NCBI RefSeq assembly: GCF_002926165.1
Contig: NZ_MAGP01000118.1
Location: 1 to 64,000 of the forward strand
DNA length: 64,000 nt
Reading direction: 5' to 3'
Origin: Micromonospora chalcea
GTDB taxonomy: Bacteria; Actinomycetota; Actinomycetes; Mycobacteriales; Micromonosporaceae
Below the pieces are notes generated by a model that was given only the letters and a program-made list of their open reading frames with translations, was not told where the DNA came from and did no database searches. Numbering within the stretch: the stretch's first letter is position 1; each line of letters starts with the position of its first letter. Positions 41,805 through 52,637 of the stretch are shown piece by piece. A program made the translations under genes and the position numbers.

Positions 41805-43021
41805 CGGAACTGGTCGGTCTCGCCGACGTTCAAGCTGCGCGGGAACTGCTCGGCGGTGTCACCCGTACCACCCCGCTGGAGCCGTCCCGGCCGCTCAGCG
41901 CCGCGCTCGGCGGGCCGGTCTGGCTCAAGTGCGAGAACCTGCAACGCGCCGGGTCGTACAAGGTGCGTGGCGCGTACGTGCGGATCTCCCGCCTCTCGGA
42001 CGAGGAGCGGGCCCGGGGCGTGGTCGCGGCGAGCGCCGGCAACCACGCCCAGGGGGTGGCGCTCGCCGCCGGGCTGGTCGGCGCGCACGCCACCGTCTTC
42101 ATGCCGGTGAACGCGCCGCTGCCGAAGGTCGCCGCGACCAAGGGGTACGGCGCGCAGGTCGAGCTGGTCGGCAACACGGTGGACGAGTCGCTCGTCGCGG
42201 CGCAGACCTTCGCCGAGCGGACCGGTGCGGTGTTCATCCACCCGTTCGACCACGCGGACGTGATCGCCGGTCAGGGCACCGTCGCGCTGGAGATCCTCGA
42301 ACAGTGCCCGGACGTGCGCACCATCGTGACCGGGGTGGGCGGTGGCGGACTGGTCTCCGGGATGGCGGTGGCGGCCAAGGCGCTGCGTCCCGACGTACGG
42401 GTGATCGGGGTCCAGGCGGCGAGCGCCGCCGCCTTCCCGCCCTCGCTGCGGGCCGGCGAGCCGGTACGCCTGCCCTCCTTCGCGACGATCGCCGACGGGA
42501 TCGCCGTCGGCCGGCCGGGGGAGCTGACCTTCACCCACGTCCGCAAGCTCGTCGACGACGTCGTCACGGTCTCCGAGGAGGACATCTCCCGGGCGCTGCT
42601 GATGCTGCTGGAACGCGGCAAGCAGGTGGTCGAGCCGGCCGGCGCGGTAGGGGTGGCGGCGCTGCTGTCCGGCGCGGTTGAGGTGACCGCGCCGGTGGTG
42701 GCGGTGCTCTCCGGCGGCAACATCGATCCGCTGCTCATGCTCCGGGTGATCGAGCACGGTCTGGCGGCGGCCGGCCGTTTCCTGCGGATCACGGTGCGCT
42801 GCGTCGACCGGCCCGGCCAGCTCGCCTCGCTGCTCGGCGAGATCGCCGAGCACCGCGCCAACGTGGTGGACGTGGTGCACCAGCGGGCCAACCCGCACCT
42901 GCGCCTGGGCGAGGTGGAGGTGGCCCTGTCCGTGGAGACGCGCGGGGTGGAGCACTCGGACACCCTGATCAGCGCGTTGCGGGCCAGCGGCTACCAGGTG
43001 GTCTTCACCGGCGAGGGCTGA
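41801..43021 (+). CDS. ilvA: Threonine ammonia-lyase with ACT domain
   Basis: 406-residue PLP enzyme deaminating threonine to 2-oxobutyrate. PLP Lys is about 54 in QRAGSYKVRGA; SAGNHAQG and VGGGGLVSG bind substrate and PLP phosphate. The C-terminal 80 residues form one ACT domain (ITVRCVDRPGQLASLLGEIAEHRANVVDV). The single ACT and length fit the shorter catabolic-type or actinobacterial enzyme rather than two-ACT E. coli IlvA. ATG overlaps the DUF4328 stop. Confidence 0.92.
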   Translation: MTELVGLADVQAARELLGGVTRTTPLEPSRPLSAALGGPVWLKCENLQRAGSYKVRGAYVRISRLSDEERARGVVAASAGNHAQGVALAAGLVGAHATVFMPVNAPLPKVAATKGYGAQVELVGNTVDESLVAAQTFAERTGAVFIHPFDHADVIAGQGTVALEILEQCPDVRTIVTGVGGGGLVSGMAVAAKALRPDVRVIGVQAASAAAFPPSLRAGEPVRLPSFATIADGIAVGRPGELTFTHVRKLVDDVVTVSEEDISRALLMLLERGKQVVEPAGAVGVAALLSGAVEVTAPVVAVLSGGNIDPLLMLRVIEHGLAAAGRFLRITVRCVDRPGQLASLLGEIAEHRANVVDVVHQRANPHLRLGEVEVALSVETRGVEHSDTLISALRASGYQVVFTGEG

Positions 43022-43060
43022 GCCTCTCGGTGGAACACCGACGTCACAGCGGAACGCGAA

Positions 43061-43089
43061 CGCCCCGGCCGGATGATCCGGTCGGGGCG
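43061..43089. terminator. Terminator between ilvA and greA
   Basis: A 13-bp stem with one mismatch (43061-43073 with 43077-43089) and a TGA loop, followed by TTCG, in the gap between convergent genes. Confidence 0.78.
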
Positions 43090-43172
43090 TTCGGGTGTGC
43101 GGCTCGGGTCCGAGGAGCCTGTCAGCCTCGGTCGGGTTCGGGACCCGAGCCATCCGGCGCGGGTCCGGAAGG

Positions 43173-43673
43173 TCAGCCGCTGTACGGCTCGAAGGAGACG
43201 ATGGTCACCTTGATATCGGCGCCGCTCGGCGCGGTGTAGGTGCAGGTCTGCCCCGCCTTGCCGCCGAGGATGGCCTGGCCGAGCGCGGACTCGGGGCTGT
43301 ACACCGTCAGGTCGGTGGTGGAGGCGATCTCCCGGGAGCCGAGCAGGAACGTCTCGCTGTCGTCCGCGTCGTCGTCGAAGTAGATCGTCACGACCATGCC
43401 CGGCGACACCGCGTCGGTGTCCGGAGCCTCACCGACCTTGGCGGTGCGCAGCAGCTCCTTGAGGTAGAGAATGCGGCCCTCGGCCTTGCCCTGCTCCTCG
43501 CGGGCGGCGTGGTAGCCACCGTTCTCCCGCAGGTCGCCCTCCTCGCGCCGGGCGTTGATCTCGGCAGCGATGACCGGCCGGTTGGCGATCAGCTCGTCGA
43601 GCTCTGCCTGCAGACGGTCGTAGGCGTCCTGGGACAGCCAGGTGGCGGGCGCCTCGTTTCCATTTGTGGACAC
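43173..43673 (-). CDS. greA: Transcription elongation factor GreA
   Basis: 166-residue GreA, which rescues backtracked RNA polymerase by stimulating transcript cleavage. The N-terminal coiled coil has the acidic tip LREE-type segment ([23 protein letters not shown]), and the C-terminal FKBP-like domain ends in [12 protein letters not shown] 43673 follows GAGGAG and gives the usual length; the longer frame is rejected. It corresponds to Rv1080c in the mycobacterial order. Confidence 0.94.
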   Translation of the reverse strand: MSTNGNEAPATWLSQDAYDRLQAELDELIANRPVIAAEINARREEGDLRENGGYHAAREEQGKAEGRILYLKELLRTAKVGEAPDTDAVSPGMVVTIYFDDDADDSETFLLGSREIASTTDLTVYSPESALGQAILGGKAGQTCTYTAPSGADIKVTIVSFEPYSG

Positions 43674-43757
43674 AGGCGGTCTCCTCGGTTGGTGCGGACT
43701 GGCTGACAGGTGAACTTGCAAGGCTACCAGTGCCGCACACGTCGAGGTGTGCTCAAT

Positions 43758-43787
43758 CACCCCGGTGCCGGCGACGGGACCGGGGTG
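43758..43787 (-). terminator. Hairpin between DUF4307 gene and greA
   Basis: CACCCCGGT and ACCGGGGTG (43758-43766, 43779-43787) form a perfect 9-bp stem downstream of the DUF4307 gene. The following T run is poor. Confidence 0.5.
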
Positions 43788-43817
43788 CGGTTGCCGGCGG
43801 CTCGCCGGCGCTCCGGC

Positions 43818-44252
43818 TCAGCCGGCCGGCCGGCAGCGCAACACCTCACCGATGAACGGCCGGGCGCTCGTGGGCACCTCCTGGCGGGTCCGGATGTGGC
43901 GCTGGCCCGGCTCGGCGCTCACAGTGGTCTCGATGCTGCCCACCTGGGCGCCGTCGTGCGAGCGGGCCCGCAGCAGACAGGTGGCGGAGCCACCCGGCGG
44001 CACGGTGACCCGGAAGTCGACTGTCACCCGGGAGTCGGTGATGTCGGAGTAGCTGATCATCTCGCCCTGGTACTCCGGGTCGCCGTACTGGTAGTAGAGC
44101 TTCGCCGCGCCCAGCCCGAGGACGGCGAGCAGGACCGCCACCGTCAGGGCGAGCAGGACCGGCCGGCGGCGCCCCGGCTCCCGGCGTCGGCCGTACCGGC
44201 CGGGCGGGTAGACCGGCGCCTCCGCGGCGACTGTGGCGTGCGTCTCGCTCAC
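43818..44252 (-). CDS. DUF4307 membrane protein
   Basis: 144 residues. A basic N-terminus (RYGRRREPGRRR) precedes one membrane helix (about 30-52) and a DUF4307 domain with KLYYQYGDPEYQGEMISYSDITDSRVTVDFRV and two Cys. It sits between greA and mca as in mycobacteria (Rv1081c). Likely a type II membrane protein; role unknown. GTG 44252 has AGGAGA upstream. Confidence 0.85.
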   Translation of the reverse strand: MSETHATVAAEAPVYPPGRYGRRREPGRRRPVLLALTVAVLLAVLGLGAAKLYYQYGDPEYQGEMISYSDITDSRVTVDFRVTVPPGGSATCLLRARSHDGAQVGSIETTVSAEPGQRHIRTRQEVPTSARPFIGEVLRCRPAG

Positions 44253-44490
44253 CGGCGGGTATCTCCTGGCGTTGTTGTCGGCGGCATCGGCAAGAATGGC
44301 TAGGTCCATCTTCCCAGCCCGGCGCTGAGTCAAGGATGGCAGGTCGGCCTGGACCGGCGGGCGTGGCCCTGGCCACTCCGGTGGCGGCCCCCGACCGGCC
44401 GTCACGGGGGCTTTCGCGGGCGCGGGGGGAGATTCCGGCAGGTCAGCCGACCGGAGGGTGGTCGGCGGGCACAGACGAGGAGCGCCGAAG
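44253..44490. promoter_or_regulatory. Divergent intergenic region DUF4307 / mca
   Basis: 238 nt. A TTGACT on the minus strand near 44332 could be a -35 for the DUF4307 gene, but its paired -10 is not clear. On the plus side only the mca Shine-Dalgarno GAGGAG is convincing. Confidence 0.3.
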
Positions 44491-45372
44491 GTGGCAGAAC
44501 AGCTGCGTCTCATGGCGGTGCACGCCCATCCCGACGACGAGTCGAGCAAGGGTGCCGCCACCATGGCGAAATACGTCGCCGAGGGGGTGGACGTCCTCGT
44601 CGTCACCGCGACCGGTGGCGAACGGGGCAGCGTGCTCAACCCGAAGATGGACCGCCCCGACGTGTGGGCCAACATCGGTGACATCCGGCGGGCCGAGATG
44701 GACGCCGCCCGGGCGATCCTCGGCGTCGAGCAGGCGTGGCTCGGCTTCGTCGACTCCGGGCTGCCCGAGGGCGACCCGCTGCCGCCGCTGCCGGAGGGCT
44801 GCTTCGCCCTGCAGGACGTGGACGTCGCCGCCGCGCCGCTGGTGCGCCTGATGCGGCAGTTCCGCCCGCACGTCGTCACCACGTACGACGAGGAGGGCGG
44901 CTACCCGCACCCCGACCACATCATGACCCACAAGGTCACCGTGGCGGCGTTCGACGCGGCCGGTGACCCGGAGCGCCATCCCGAGCTGGGCGAGCCGTGG
45001 CAGCCGCTCAAGCTCTACTACGACGTGGGCTTCTCCCGGGCCAAGATCATGAGCCTGCACGAGGCGGTGCTCGAAGCCGGGCTCGAATCGCCGTACGGCG
45101 AGTGGATGAAGCGCTGGGACGAGCGCCCCGACAAGGGTGCGCGGATCACCACCCGGGTCGAGTGCGCCGACTACTTCCCGGTCCGCGACGACGCCCTGCG
45201 CGCCCACGCCACCCAGATCGACCCGGACGGGTTCTGGTTCCAGGTGCCGATGGAGCTGCAGAAGCGCGCCTGGCCGACGGAGGACTTTCAACTCGCCCGG
45301 TCGCTGGTGGACAGCCCGCTGCCCGAGTCCGACCTCTTCGCGGGCGTACGGGAGGCGTGCCGTGCCCACTGA
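44491..45372 (+). CDS. mca: Mycothiol S-conjugate amidase
   Basis: 293-residue LmbE-fold zinc amidase that cleaves mycothiol S-conjugates to a mercapturic acid for export, a detoxification step restricted to mycothiol-using actinobacteria. Zinc ligands are in AHPDDE (about residues 12-17) and HPDHIMTH, and TGGERGSVLNPKM is typical of Mca. GTG 44491 follows GAGGAG. By length and N-terminus it is Mca rather than MshB, though the two are close. Confidence 0.9.
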   Translation: MAEQLRLMAVHAHPDDESSKGAATMAKYVAEGVDVLVVTATGGERGSVLNPKMDRPDVWANIGDIRRAEMDAARAILGVEQAWLGFVDSGLPEGDPLPPLPEGCFALQDVDVAAAPLVRLMRQFRPHVVTTYDEEGGYPHPDHIMTHKVTVAAFDAAGDPERHPELGEPWQPLKLYYDVGFSRAKIMSLHEAVLEAGLESPYGEWMKRWDERPDKGARITTRVECADYFPVRDDALRAHATQIDPDGFWFQVPMELQKRAWPTEDFQLARSLVDSPLPESDLFAGVREACRAH

Positions 45373-45385
45373 CCGGGCCGGGGTC

Positions 45386-45391
45386 TACCCT
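45386..45391 (+). promoter_or_regulatory. Possible -10 before small membrane protein
   Basis: TACCCT right after the mca stop, about 30 nt upstream of ATG 45421. Confidence 0.4.
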
Positions 45392-45420
45392 GGTGCGCAG
45401 TCGCACATCGGAGGAACACC

Positions 45421-45705
45421 ATGCTGACCGCCGTCGAGGTGCTCGCACAGAACAACTTCGGTGACACCCGCACGGGCGGTCTGGCCGGTCCGATGGGCCT
45501 CTTCCTCATCGTTGCGCTGGCCACCGTCACCGTCCTGCTGATCCGCAACATGAACGCCCGGCTGCGCCGGCTGCCCGACCGCTTCCCGCACCAGGGCGCC
45601 CCGGGCCGGGCCGATTCCGCAGTCGCCGATCCGACAGAAGGGCTCGTCGAGCAGGATTCACCGACGAACACGCCCAGCGGCTCCCAGCAGCGACGGAACA
45701 GCTGA
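45421..45705 (+). CDS. Small single-pass membrane protein
   Basis: 94 residues with one membrane helix (about 24-44, MGLFLIVALATVTVLLI) and a basic then acidic/polar tail with RNMNARLRRLPDRF. The position after mca and the size match M. tuberculosis Rv1083 (from memory). ATG 45421 follows GGAGGAA. No enzymatic motif. Confidence 0.8.
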   Translation: MLTAVEVLAQNNFGDTRTGGLAGPMGLFLIVALATVTVLLIRNMNARLRRLPDRFPHQGAPGRADSAVADPTEGLVEQDSPTNTPSGSQQRRNS

Positions 45706-45745
45706 ACACCGCGTGAATCACGCCCAAGCCGGTCGTCGCCCCCTG

Positions 45746-45772
45746 TTGCGACCACCGGCTTTGGCTTAGCCT
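45746..45772 (+). promoter_or_regulatory. Possible promoter of the GGDEF-EAL transcript
   Basis: TTGCGA (45746-45751) and TAGCCT (45767-45772) are 15 bp apart, slightly short spacing, about 50 nt before the upstream short ORF. Confidence 0.4.
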
Positions 45773-45823
45773 TCCGCCGGGGGGACCGTCAGGCCCCGGA
45801 CCCTGCGCGGAAGGGGGACGCCG

Positions 45824-45889
45824 ATGTCGAAGGCAGCACCGGCCCCCGGCCATGCCTCCGCCCGGCCCGGTGACGGGGCGGCCCCGTGA
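45824..45889 (+). CDS. 21-codon upstream ORF coupled to GGDEF-EAL gene
   Basis: ATG 45824 follows a strong AAGGGGG, while the downstream GTG 45886 has almost none. The ORF codes a 21-residue Ala/Pro-rich peptide, and its TGA (45887-45889) overlaps the GTG start as GTGA. Ribosomes finishing it would be placed to start the GGDEF-EAL gene. Confidence 0.5.
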   Translation: MSKAAPAPGHASARPGDGAAP

Positions 45890-48417
45890 CCACCGAGCCG
45901 GCCGACCGTCCCCCGGACCGGGTCGGCCTGCGCGGGACGCCGACGGGCGTCGTCGTGTTGACCGTCGCGGTCGCGTTCACCGGTCTGCTGGCCGCCGTCC
46001 TCGGCCTGGTCGTCCCGCCACACCTCCCGGTGGACCACCCGCTGCCCGGCCCGGCGCGGTTCGGCATCGCCACTGTCGCGTTCGCGGTTGCCCAACTCGC
46101 CCGGCTGCGCTTCCGTACCGCGTCGGGGATGGTGAGCATCACCTGGGGCGAGGCCGCGCTGGTGGTCTGCCTCTGGCTGGTGCCGGCCGGCTGGCTTCCG
46201 GCCGCCGCCCTGCTGGGCGTGGGCACCGCCTGGACCGTGATGTCGGTGGTGTCGGACCGTCGACCGGCCCTGGAACTGGCGGGGATCGCCGGCTCGCTCA
46301 CCGCCGCCACCGCGCTCGCGGCGGCCGTCGCGACCGCCCTCGGCCCGCCGCTGCTCGCCGCGCCCACCCCGGAACTCGCGCTCACGCTCACCGCCGCCGC
46401 GGTGACGTACCTGCTCACCACCGCCTTCCTGGGCGCCGTCACGCTCGCGCTGCGGCACGGCATCCCGATGGGGCCGCCGCTGTTCGCCGCGCTGCGCGGC
46501 AAGCTGCTCATGTTCGTCGGCAACGTGGCGGTCGGCCTGGTGGTCGTCGCGCTGCTCGAACTCGACGCGCGCTGGCTGCTGCTCCTGCCGCCGCCGCTCT
46601 GGCTGCTCCAGCAGACCTACCGGCACCGGCTGCGGGCCGACCATGAACGGCGGACCTGGCGGGCGTTCGCCGAGGCCACCGCCGCGCTCAACCAGCTCGA
46701 CGAGCGGGGCGTGGCGACCGCCGCGGTGACCGGAGCGCTCACGCTGTTCGGCGCCGAACTGGTCGAGGTCGACGTGGCCCGGGGCGAGGGACGCTGGCGC
46801 CGGTACCGGGCCGACCGTGGCGGGCAGGTCCGGGACCGGGAGGTGGAACCCGCCGGGTGCGCCGGCGTCGCCGAGCACGAGTTGATGCGCCGGCTCGTCG
46901 TGGGCTCCGCCGAGGTCGGCCGGCTGCGGGTGCGGTTCGCCCGGTCCGCCCCGCCGAGCGCCCGGGAACGCGACGGCGTGGCGGCCTTCGGGGACGCGCT
47001 CGCCGGCGCCCTGCACGACGCCGCCACGCATCGGGAGCTGCGGCTGGTCACCGCCCGCTCGTCGTACGACGCGGTGCACGACCAGCTCACCGGCCTGCTG
47101 AACCGGGCGGCGCTGCTCACCAAGGGGGACCAGGCGTTGCGGCAGCGCCCGCACGACCACCCGGTGGCCCTGCTGCTGCTCGACGTGAACCAGTTCAAGG
47201 AGGTGAACGACACGCTCGGGCACTCGGCGGGTGACCAGCTGCTGCGGCTCACCGCCAGCCGCCTCGCCGCGCTGACCCGGCCGGGCGACCTGCTCGGGCG
47301 GCTCGGCGGCGACGAGTTCGCGCTGCTGCTGACCTCGGTGCCGATGGTCGAGGACCGGACGGCCCCGCTGGCGTACGCGCTGCGCCAGGCCCGGGAGGTC
47401 GCCGAACGCCTCGCCGCCCCGACCGAGGTGGCCGGGGTACGGATGTCCGTCGAGGTGGCAGTGGGCGTGGTGGTGGCCGACGCGGGCGCGGCCGACCTGA
47501 CCGAGCTGCTGCGGCGCGCCGACATCGCCATGTACCAGGCGAAGGAGGGCGGCGGCAGCGTCGCCGCGTACGACAGCTCCCGCGACGCGGCGAGCACCGA
47601 CCACCTGGCGTTGCTCGCGGAGATGCGGGAGGCGCTGGCCGCCGACGACGAGCTGGTCCTGGCGTTGCAGCCGGCGGTGGACCTGGCCACCGGCGCGCCG
47701 ACCGGCGTGGAGGCGCTGATCCGGTGGCGGCACCCGCGCCGGGGATGGCTCGGCCCGGCCGACTTCATCCGCCCGGTGGAGAACAGCGAGCAGCTCGGCA
47801 GCTTCACCCGGTACGTGCTGGACAAGGCGCTGGCCGTGGCGTCCGCGTGGGCGCGGGACGGGCTGGACGTCCCCATCTCGGTGAACCTGTCCGCGCGCAG
47901 CCTGCTCGACCCGCGACTGCCCGCCGAGATCGACGAGGCGCTTCGCCGCCACCAGGTCCCGCCGCACCGGCTGGTCCTGGAGATCACCGAGACGGTGGTG
48001 ATGAGCGAGCTGGAGATCATCGACGAGGTGCTGGCCACGCTGCGCGCCATGGGCGTGCAGCTCGCGGTGGACGACTTCGGCACCGGTTTCTCCTCGCTGA
48101 CGTTCCTCACCCGGATCGCCGTGGACGAGCTGAAGGTGGACCGGTCGTTCGTGCTCCGGATGGCCGACTCGCCCGAGGCGGCGGCGATCGTCCGGACCAC
48201 CGTCGGGCTGGCCCACGAGTTGGGGCTGCGGGTCGTGGCCGAGGGCGTCGAGACCGCCGAGCAGCGCACCGCGCTGGCCGAGCTGGGCTGCACAGCCGCG
48301 CAGGGCTACCACTTCTTCAAGCCGATGCCCGCCGACAAGATCGCGGCGGTGCTCGGGTCGCTGCGCGACGGCGCCCGGGGCAACGTCTTCCCGCTGCGCG
48401 CCGACGGCGCTTCCTGA
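45886..48417 (+). CDS. Membrane-bound GGDEF-EAL cyclic-di-GMP protein
   Basis: 843 residues. About 6-7 membrane helices (18-230) precede a GAF-like linker (about 245-370), a GGDEF domain (motif GGDEF at 474-478, LLLLDVNQFKEVNDTLGHSAGD) and an EAL domain (E609-A-L, NLSARS, ITETVV, DDFGTGFSSL, AEGVETAEQ). Both catalytic motifs are intact, so it could make and degrade c-di-GMP, as the CdgA/CdgB-RmdA type proteins do in actinomycete development. Translation is probably coupled to the short upstream ORF. Confidence 0.9.
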   Translation: MTTEPADRPPDRVGLRGTPTGVVVLTVAVAFTGLLAAVLGLVVPPHLPVDHPLPGPARFGIATVAFAVAQLARLRFRTASGMVSITWGEAALVVCLWLVPAGWLPAAALLGVGTAWTVMSVVSDRRPALELAGIAGSLTAATALAAAVATALGPPLLAAPTPELALTLTAAAVTYLLTTAFLGAVTLALRHGIPMGPPLFAALRGKLLMFVGNVAVGLVVVALLELDARWLLLLPPPLWLLQQTYRHRLRADHERRTWRAFAEATAALNQLDERGVATAAVTGALTLFGAELVEVDVARGEGRWRRYRADRGGQVRDREVEPAGCAGVAEHELMRRLVVGSAEVGRLRVRFARSAPPSARERDGVAAFGDALAGALHDAATHRELRLVTARSSYDAVHDQLTGLLNRAALLTKGDQALRQRPHDHPVALLLLDVNQFKEVNDTLGHSAGDQLLRLTASRLAALTRPGDLLGRLGGDEFALLLTSVPMVEDRTAPLAYALRQAREVAERLAAPTEVAGVRMSVEVAVGVVVADAGAADLTELLRRADIAMYQAKEGGGSVAAYDSSRDAASTDHLALLAEMREALAADDELVLALQPAVDLATGAPTGVEALIRWRHPRRGWLGPADFIRPVENSEQLGSFTRYVLDKALAVASAWARDGLDVPISVNLSARSLLDPRLPAEIDEALRRHQVPPHRLVLEITETVVMSELEIIDEVLATLRAMGVQLAVDDFGTGFSSLTFLTRIAVDELKVDRSFVLRMADSPEAAAIVRTTVGLAHELGLRVVAEGVETAEQRTALAELGCTAAQGYHFFKPMPADKIAAVLGSLRDGARGNVFPLRADGAS

Positions 48418-48455
48418 CGCCTGCCGCACCGGCGGCGTCGGAAGGCGATGGTGGA

Positions 48456-48461
48456 TAGGGT
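48456..48461 (+). promoter_or_regulatory. Leaderless -10 hexamer of the YyaL-like gene
   Basis: TAGGGT ends 6 nt before GTG 48468 and 3 nt before GTG 48465, favouring 48468 as the start. Confidence 0.55.
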
Positions 48462-48467
48462 CGGGTG

Positions 48468-50504
<2,037 letters not shown>

Positions 50505-50514
50505 GCGGAGCGGG

Positions 50515-50541
50515 CCGGGCCGCCCTCGCGGTCCGGCCCGG
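50515..50541 (+). terminator. Possible terminator after the YyaL-like gene
   Basis: CCGGGCCG (50515-50522) pairs with CGGCCCGG (50534-50541). GC-rich and without a T run, so only a weak call. Confidence 0.4.
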
Positions 50542-50553
50542 CGCCGGCCCTTA

Positions 50554-50559
50554 TAGGCT
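50554..50559 (+). promoter_or_regulatory. Leaderless -10 hexamer of purK
   Basis: TAGGCT ends 9 nt before ATG 50569 with no Shine-Dalgarno between. Confidence 0.45.
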
Positions 50560-50568
50560 GGCGGCGCT

Positions 50569-51726
50569 ATGGACTCCCGTACCGGTCTCCCCGTCGTGGG
50601 CATGGTGGGTGGCGGCCAGCTCGCCCGGATGACCCACCAGGCCGCCATCGCCCTCGGCCAGTCGCTGCGCGTGCTGGCGCTCGCCCCGGACGACGGCGCC
50701 GCGCTGGTCGCCGCCGACGTCCAGTACGGCGACCACACCGACCTGGCCGCGCTGCGTACGTTCGCCAAGGGCTGCGACGTGGTCACCTTCGACCACGAGC
50801 ACGTGCCCAACGAGCACATCCGCGCGTTGACCGACGAGGGCGTGAAGCTGTTCCCGCCGGCCGAGGCGCTGGTGCACGCGCAGGACAAGCGGGTGATGCG
50901 GGAACGGCTCGGTGAGCTGGGCGCGCCGAACCCGGCCTGGCGTCCGGTGGAGTCCCCGGCCGACCTGATCGCCTTCGGCGAGGAGACCGGCTGGCCGGTG
51001 GTGCTCAAGGCCGCCCGGGGTGGCTACGACGGGCGGGGCGTCTGGATGGTCGACGACGCGGGCCAGGCCGGCGCGCTGGGCGCCACGCTGCTCGCCGGTG
51101 GCACGCCGCTACTGGTCGAGGAACGGGTGAAGCTGCGCCGGGAACTGGCCGTGCAGGTGGCCCGGTCGCCGTTCGGGCAGGTCGCCGCGTACCCCGTGGT
51201 GGAGACGGTGCAGCGCGACGGCATCTGCGTCGAGGTGCTGGCGCCCGCGCCCGACCTGCCGGAGGAGCAGGCCGTCGCCGCGCAGCAGCTCGCCATCGAC
51301 CTCGCGACCGCGCTCGGTGTGGTCGGCCTGCTCGCGGTGGAGCTGTTCGACACGCCGTCCGGGCTGGTCGTCAACGAGCTGGCCATGCGGCCGCACAACT
51401 CCGGGCACTGGACCATCGAGGGGGCCCGGACCTCGCAGTTCGAGCAGCACCTGCGGGCGGTCCTCGACTACCCGATGGGGGACACCTCGCTGACCGCGCC
51501 GGTCGTGGTGATGGCGAACGTGCTCGGCGGCGAGCCGGGCGGCATCTCCATCGACGAGCGGCTGCACCACCTGTTCGCGGCCGAGCCCGGGGCCAAGGTC
51601 CACCTGTACGGCAAGCAGGTCCGCCCCGGCCGCAAGATCGGGCACGTCACGGTGCTCGGCAACGACCTTGAGGACGTACGGGCCCGGGCCGCGCGTGCCG
51701 CCCGCTGGCTCCAGGAGGGGCACTGA
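50569..51726 (+). CDS. purK: N5-carboxyaminoimidazole ribonucleotide synthase
   Basis: 385-residue ATP-grasp enzyme that carboxylates AIR to N5-CAIR in purine synthesis. The N-terminal PreATP-grasp [16 protein letters not shown]-binding [17 protein letters not shown], and the metal-binding [17 protein letters not shown] block are all present. Stop overlaps the purE ATG (TGATG), so the two are co-translated. Confidence 0.95.
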   Translation: MDSRTGLPVVGMVGGGQLARMTHQAAIALGQSLRVLALAPDDGAALVAADVQYGDHTDLAALRTFAKGCDVVTFDHEHVPNEHIRALTDEGVKLFPPAEALVHAQDKRVMRERLGELGAPNPAWRPVESPADLIAFGEETGWPVVLKAARGGYDGRGVWMVDDAGQAGALGATLLAGGTPLLVEERVKLRRELAVQVARSPFGQVAAYPVVETVQRDGICVEVLAPAPDLPEEQAVAAQQLAIDLATALGVVGLLAVELFDTPSGLVVNELAMRPHNSGHWTIEGARTSQFEQHLRAVLDYPMGDTSLTAPVVVMANVLGGEPGGISIDERLHHLFAAEPGAKVHLYGKQVRPGRKIGHVTVLGNDLEDVRARAARAARWLQEGH

Positions 51727-52217
51727 TGAGCACCGTCGGGCTGATCATGGGCAGTGACTCGGACTGGCCGGTCATGCGGGCCGCCGCCGAGGCGCTGGAC
51801 GAGTTCGGCGTGCCGTACGAGGTGGGTGTGGTCTCGGCGCACCGCACCCCGGGCAAGATGATCGAGTACGGCCGGGCCGCCGCCGGCCGGGGCGTTCAGG
51901 TGATCATCGCGGGCGCGGGCGGGGCGGCCCACCTGCCCGGCATGGTCGCCTCGGTCACCCCGCTGCCGGTGATCGGTGTCCCGGTGCCGCTGAAGTACCT
52001 GGACGGGATGGACTCGCTGCTGTCCATCGTGCAGATGCCGGCCGGTGTGCCGGTCGCCACCGTCTCGATCGGGAACGCCCGCAACGCCGGCCTGCTGGCG
52101 GTACGCATCCTGGGCGCCGCCGACCCGGTGCTGCGCGACAGGATGGCCGCCTACCAGGCGAGCCTGGAGGATCTGGTCGCCGAGAAGGAAGCCGCGCTGC
52201 GCGCCTCCCTCACCTGA
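51726..52217 (+). CDS. purE: N5-carboxyaminoimidazole ribonucleotide mutase
   Basis: 163-residue class I PurE converting N5-CAIR to CAIR, the step after PurK. The substrate loop [10 protein letters not shown] is at the N-terminus, SAHRTPGKM carries the catalytic His, and [15 protein letters not shown] is the second loop. The rest of the purine pathway is not in the window. Confidence 0.96.
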   Translation: MSTVGLIMGSDSDWPVMRAAAEALDEFGVPYEVGVVSAHRTPGKMIEYGRAAAGRGVQVIIAGAGGAAHLPGMVASVTPLPVIGVPVPLKYLDGMDSLLSIVQMPAGVPVATVSIGNARNAGLLAVRILGAADPVLRDRMAAYQASLEDLVAEKEAALRASLT

Positions 52218-52294
52218 CCGTTCGTCACTCTTCGTGCTTAACTCGGCTGGTTGCTGAGCGTGACCGGCTGGGCGGGCGGCTGTTTGTGCCCTCC

Positions 52295-52427
52295 GCCGAC
52301 TTTGCTCTGCAGCCATCGACGCAGCGCGGCCTTGACCTGCGGTTCTGCGTTTCCTCGAAATTGGCTCCGCACCGGCACTCGTCACGGTGGGTGACCGTTG
52401 CCTCCGTGGCTGCAGAGCAAAGTCGGC
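52295..52427. repeat. Long-stem structured element (21-bp inverted repeat)
   Basis: Perfect 21-bp arms at 52295-52315 and 52407-52427 (core GACTTTGCTCTGCAGCCA and complement) enclose 91 nt that can form two smaller hairpins (ACGCAG/CTGCGT and GTCAC/GTGAC). AT content of the arms is higher than in surrounding DNA. No transposase and no clear target duplication. Could be a MITE-like repeat, a terminator or a structured RNA. Confidence 0.7.
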
Positions 52428-52517
52428 AGAGAGGTGCCCCGCCCGCCCCGGCACTTCGACACGGAATGTGACCGGACTGAACGGCCGGGGAGACGCCGCG
52501 AGCCGGCCGGGCAGGGC

Positions 52518-52579
52518 GCTGCGGACCGGCCGGCAGAGTGCCGCGGACCGGCCGGGTGAGGTGCCGCGGACCGGCGGGC
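52518..52579. repeat. GC-rich 22-23-bp tandem repeat
   Basis: Three successive units sharing GCGGACCGGC begin at 52518, 52540 and 52563; the last is truncated. Confidence 0.6.
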
Positions 52580-52637
52580 ACGCGGCCCGGCGTCGGGCGT
52601 GAGTCGGGCGGGCCCGGCACCGCCAGGCCCGATCGGC

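Larger units (their letters stand above)
52218..52637. other. Intergenic stretch purE / large membrane protein
   Basis: 420 nt between convergent genes. It contains the structured inverted-repeat element (52295-52427) and a GC-rich tandem repeat (52518-52579). Open frames across it are unsupported by codon bias or start signals. Confidence 0.6.
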
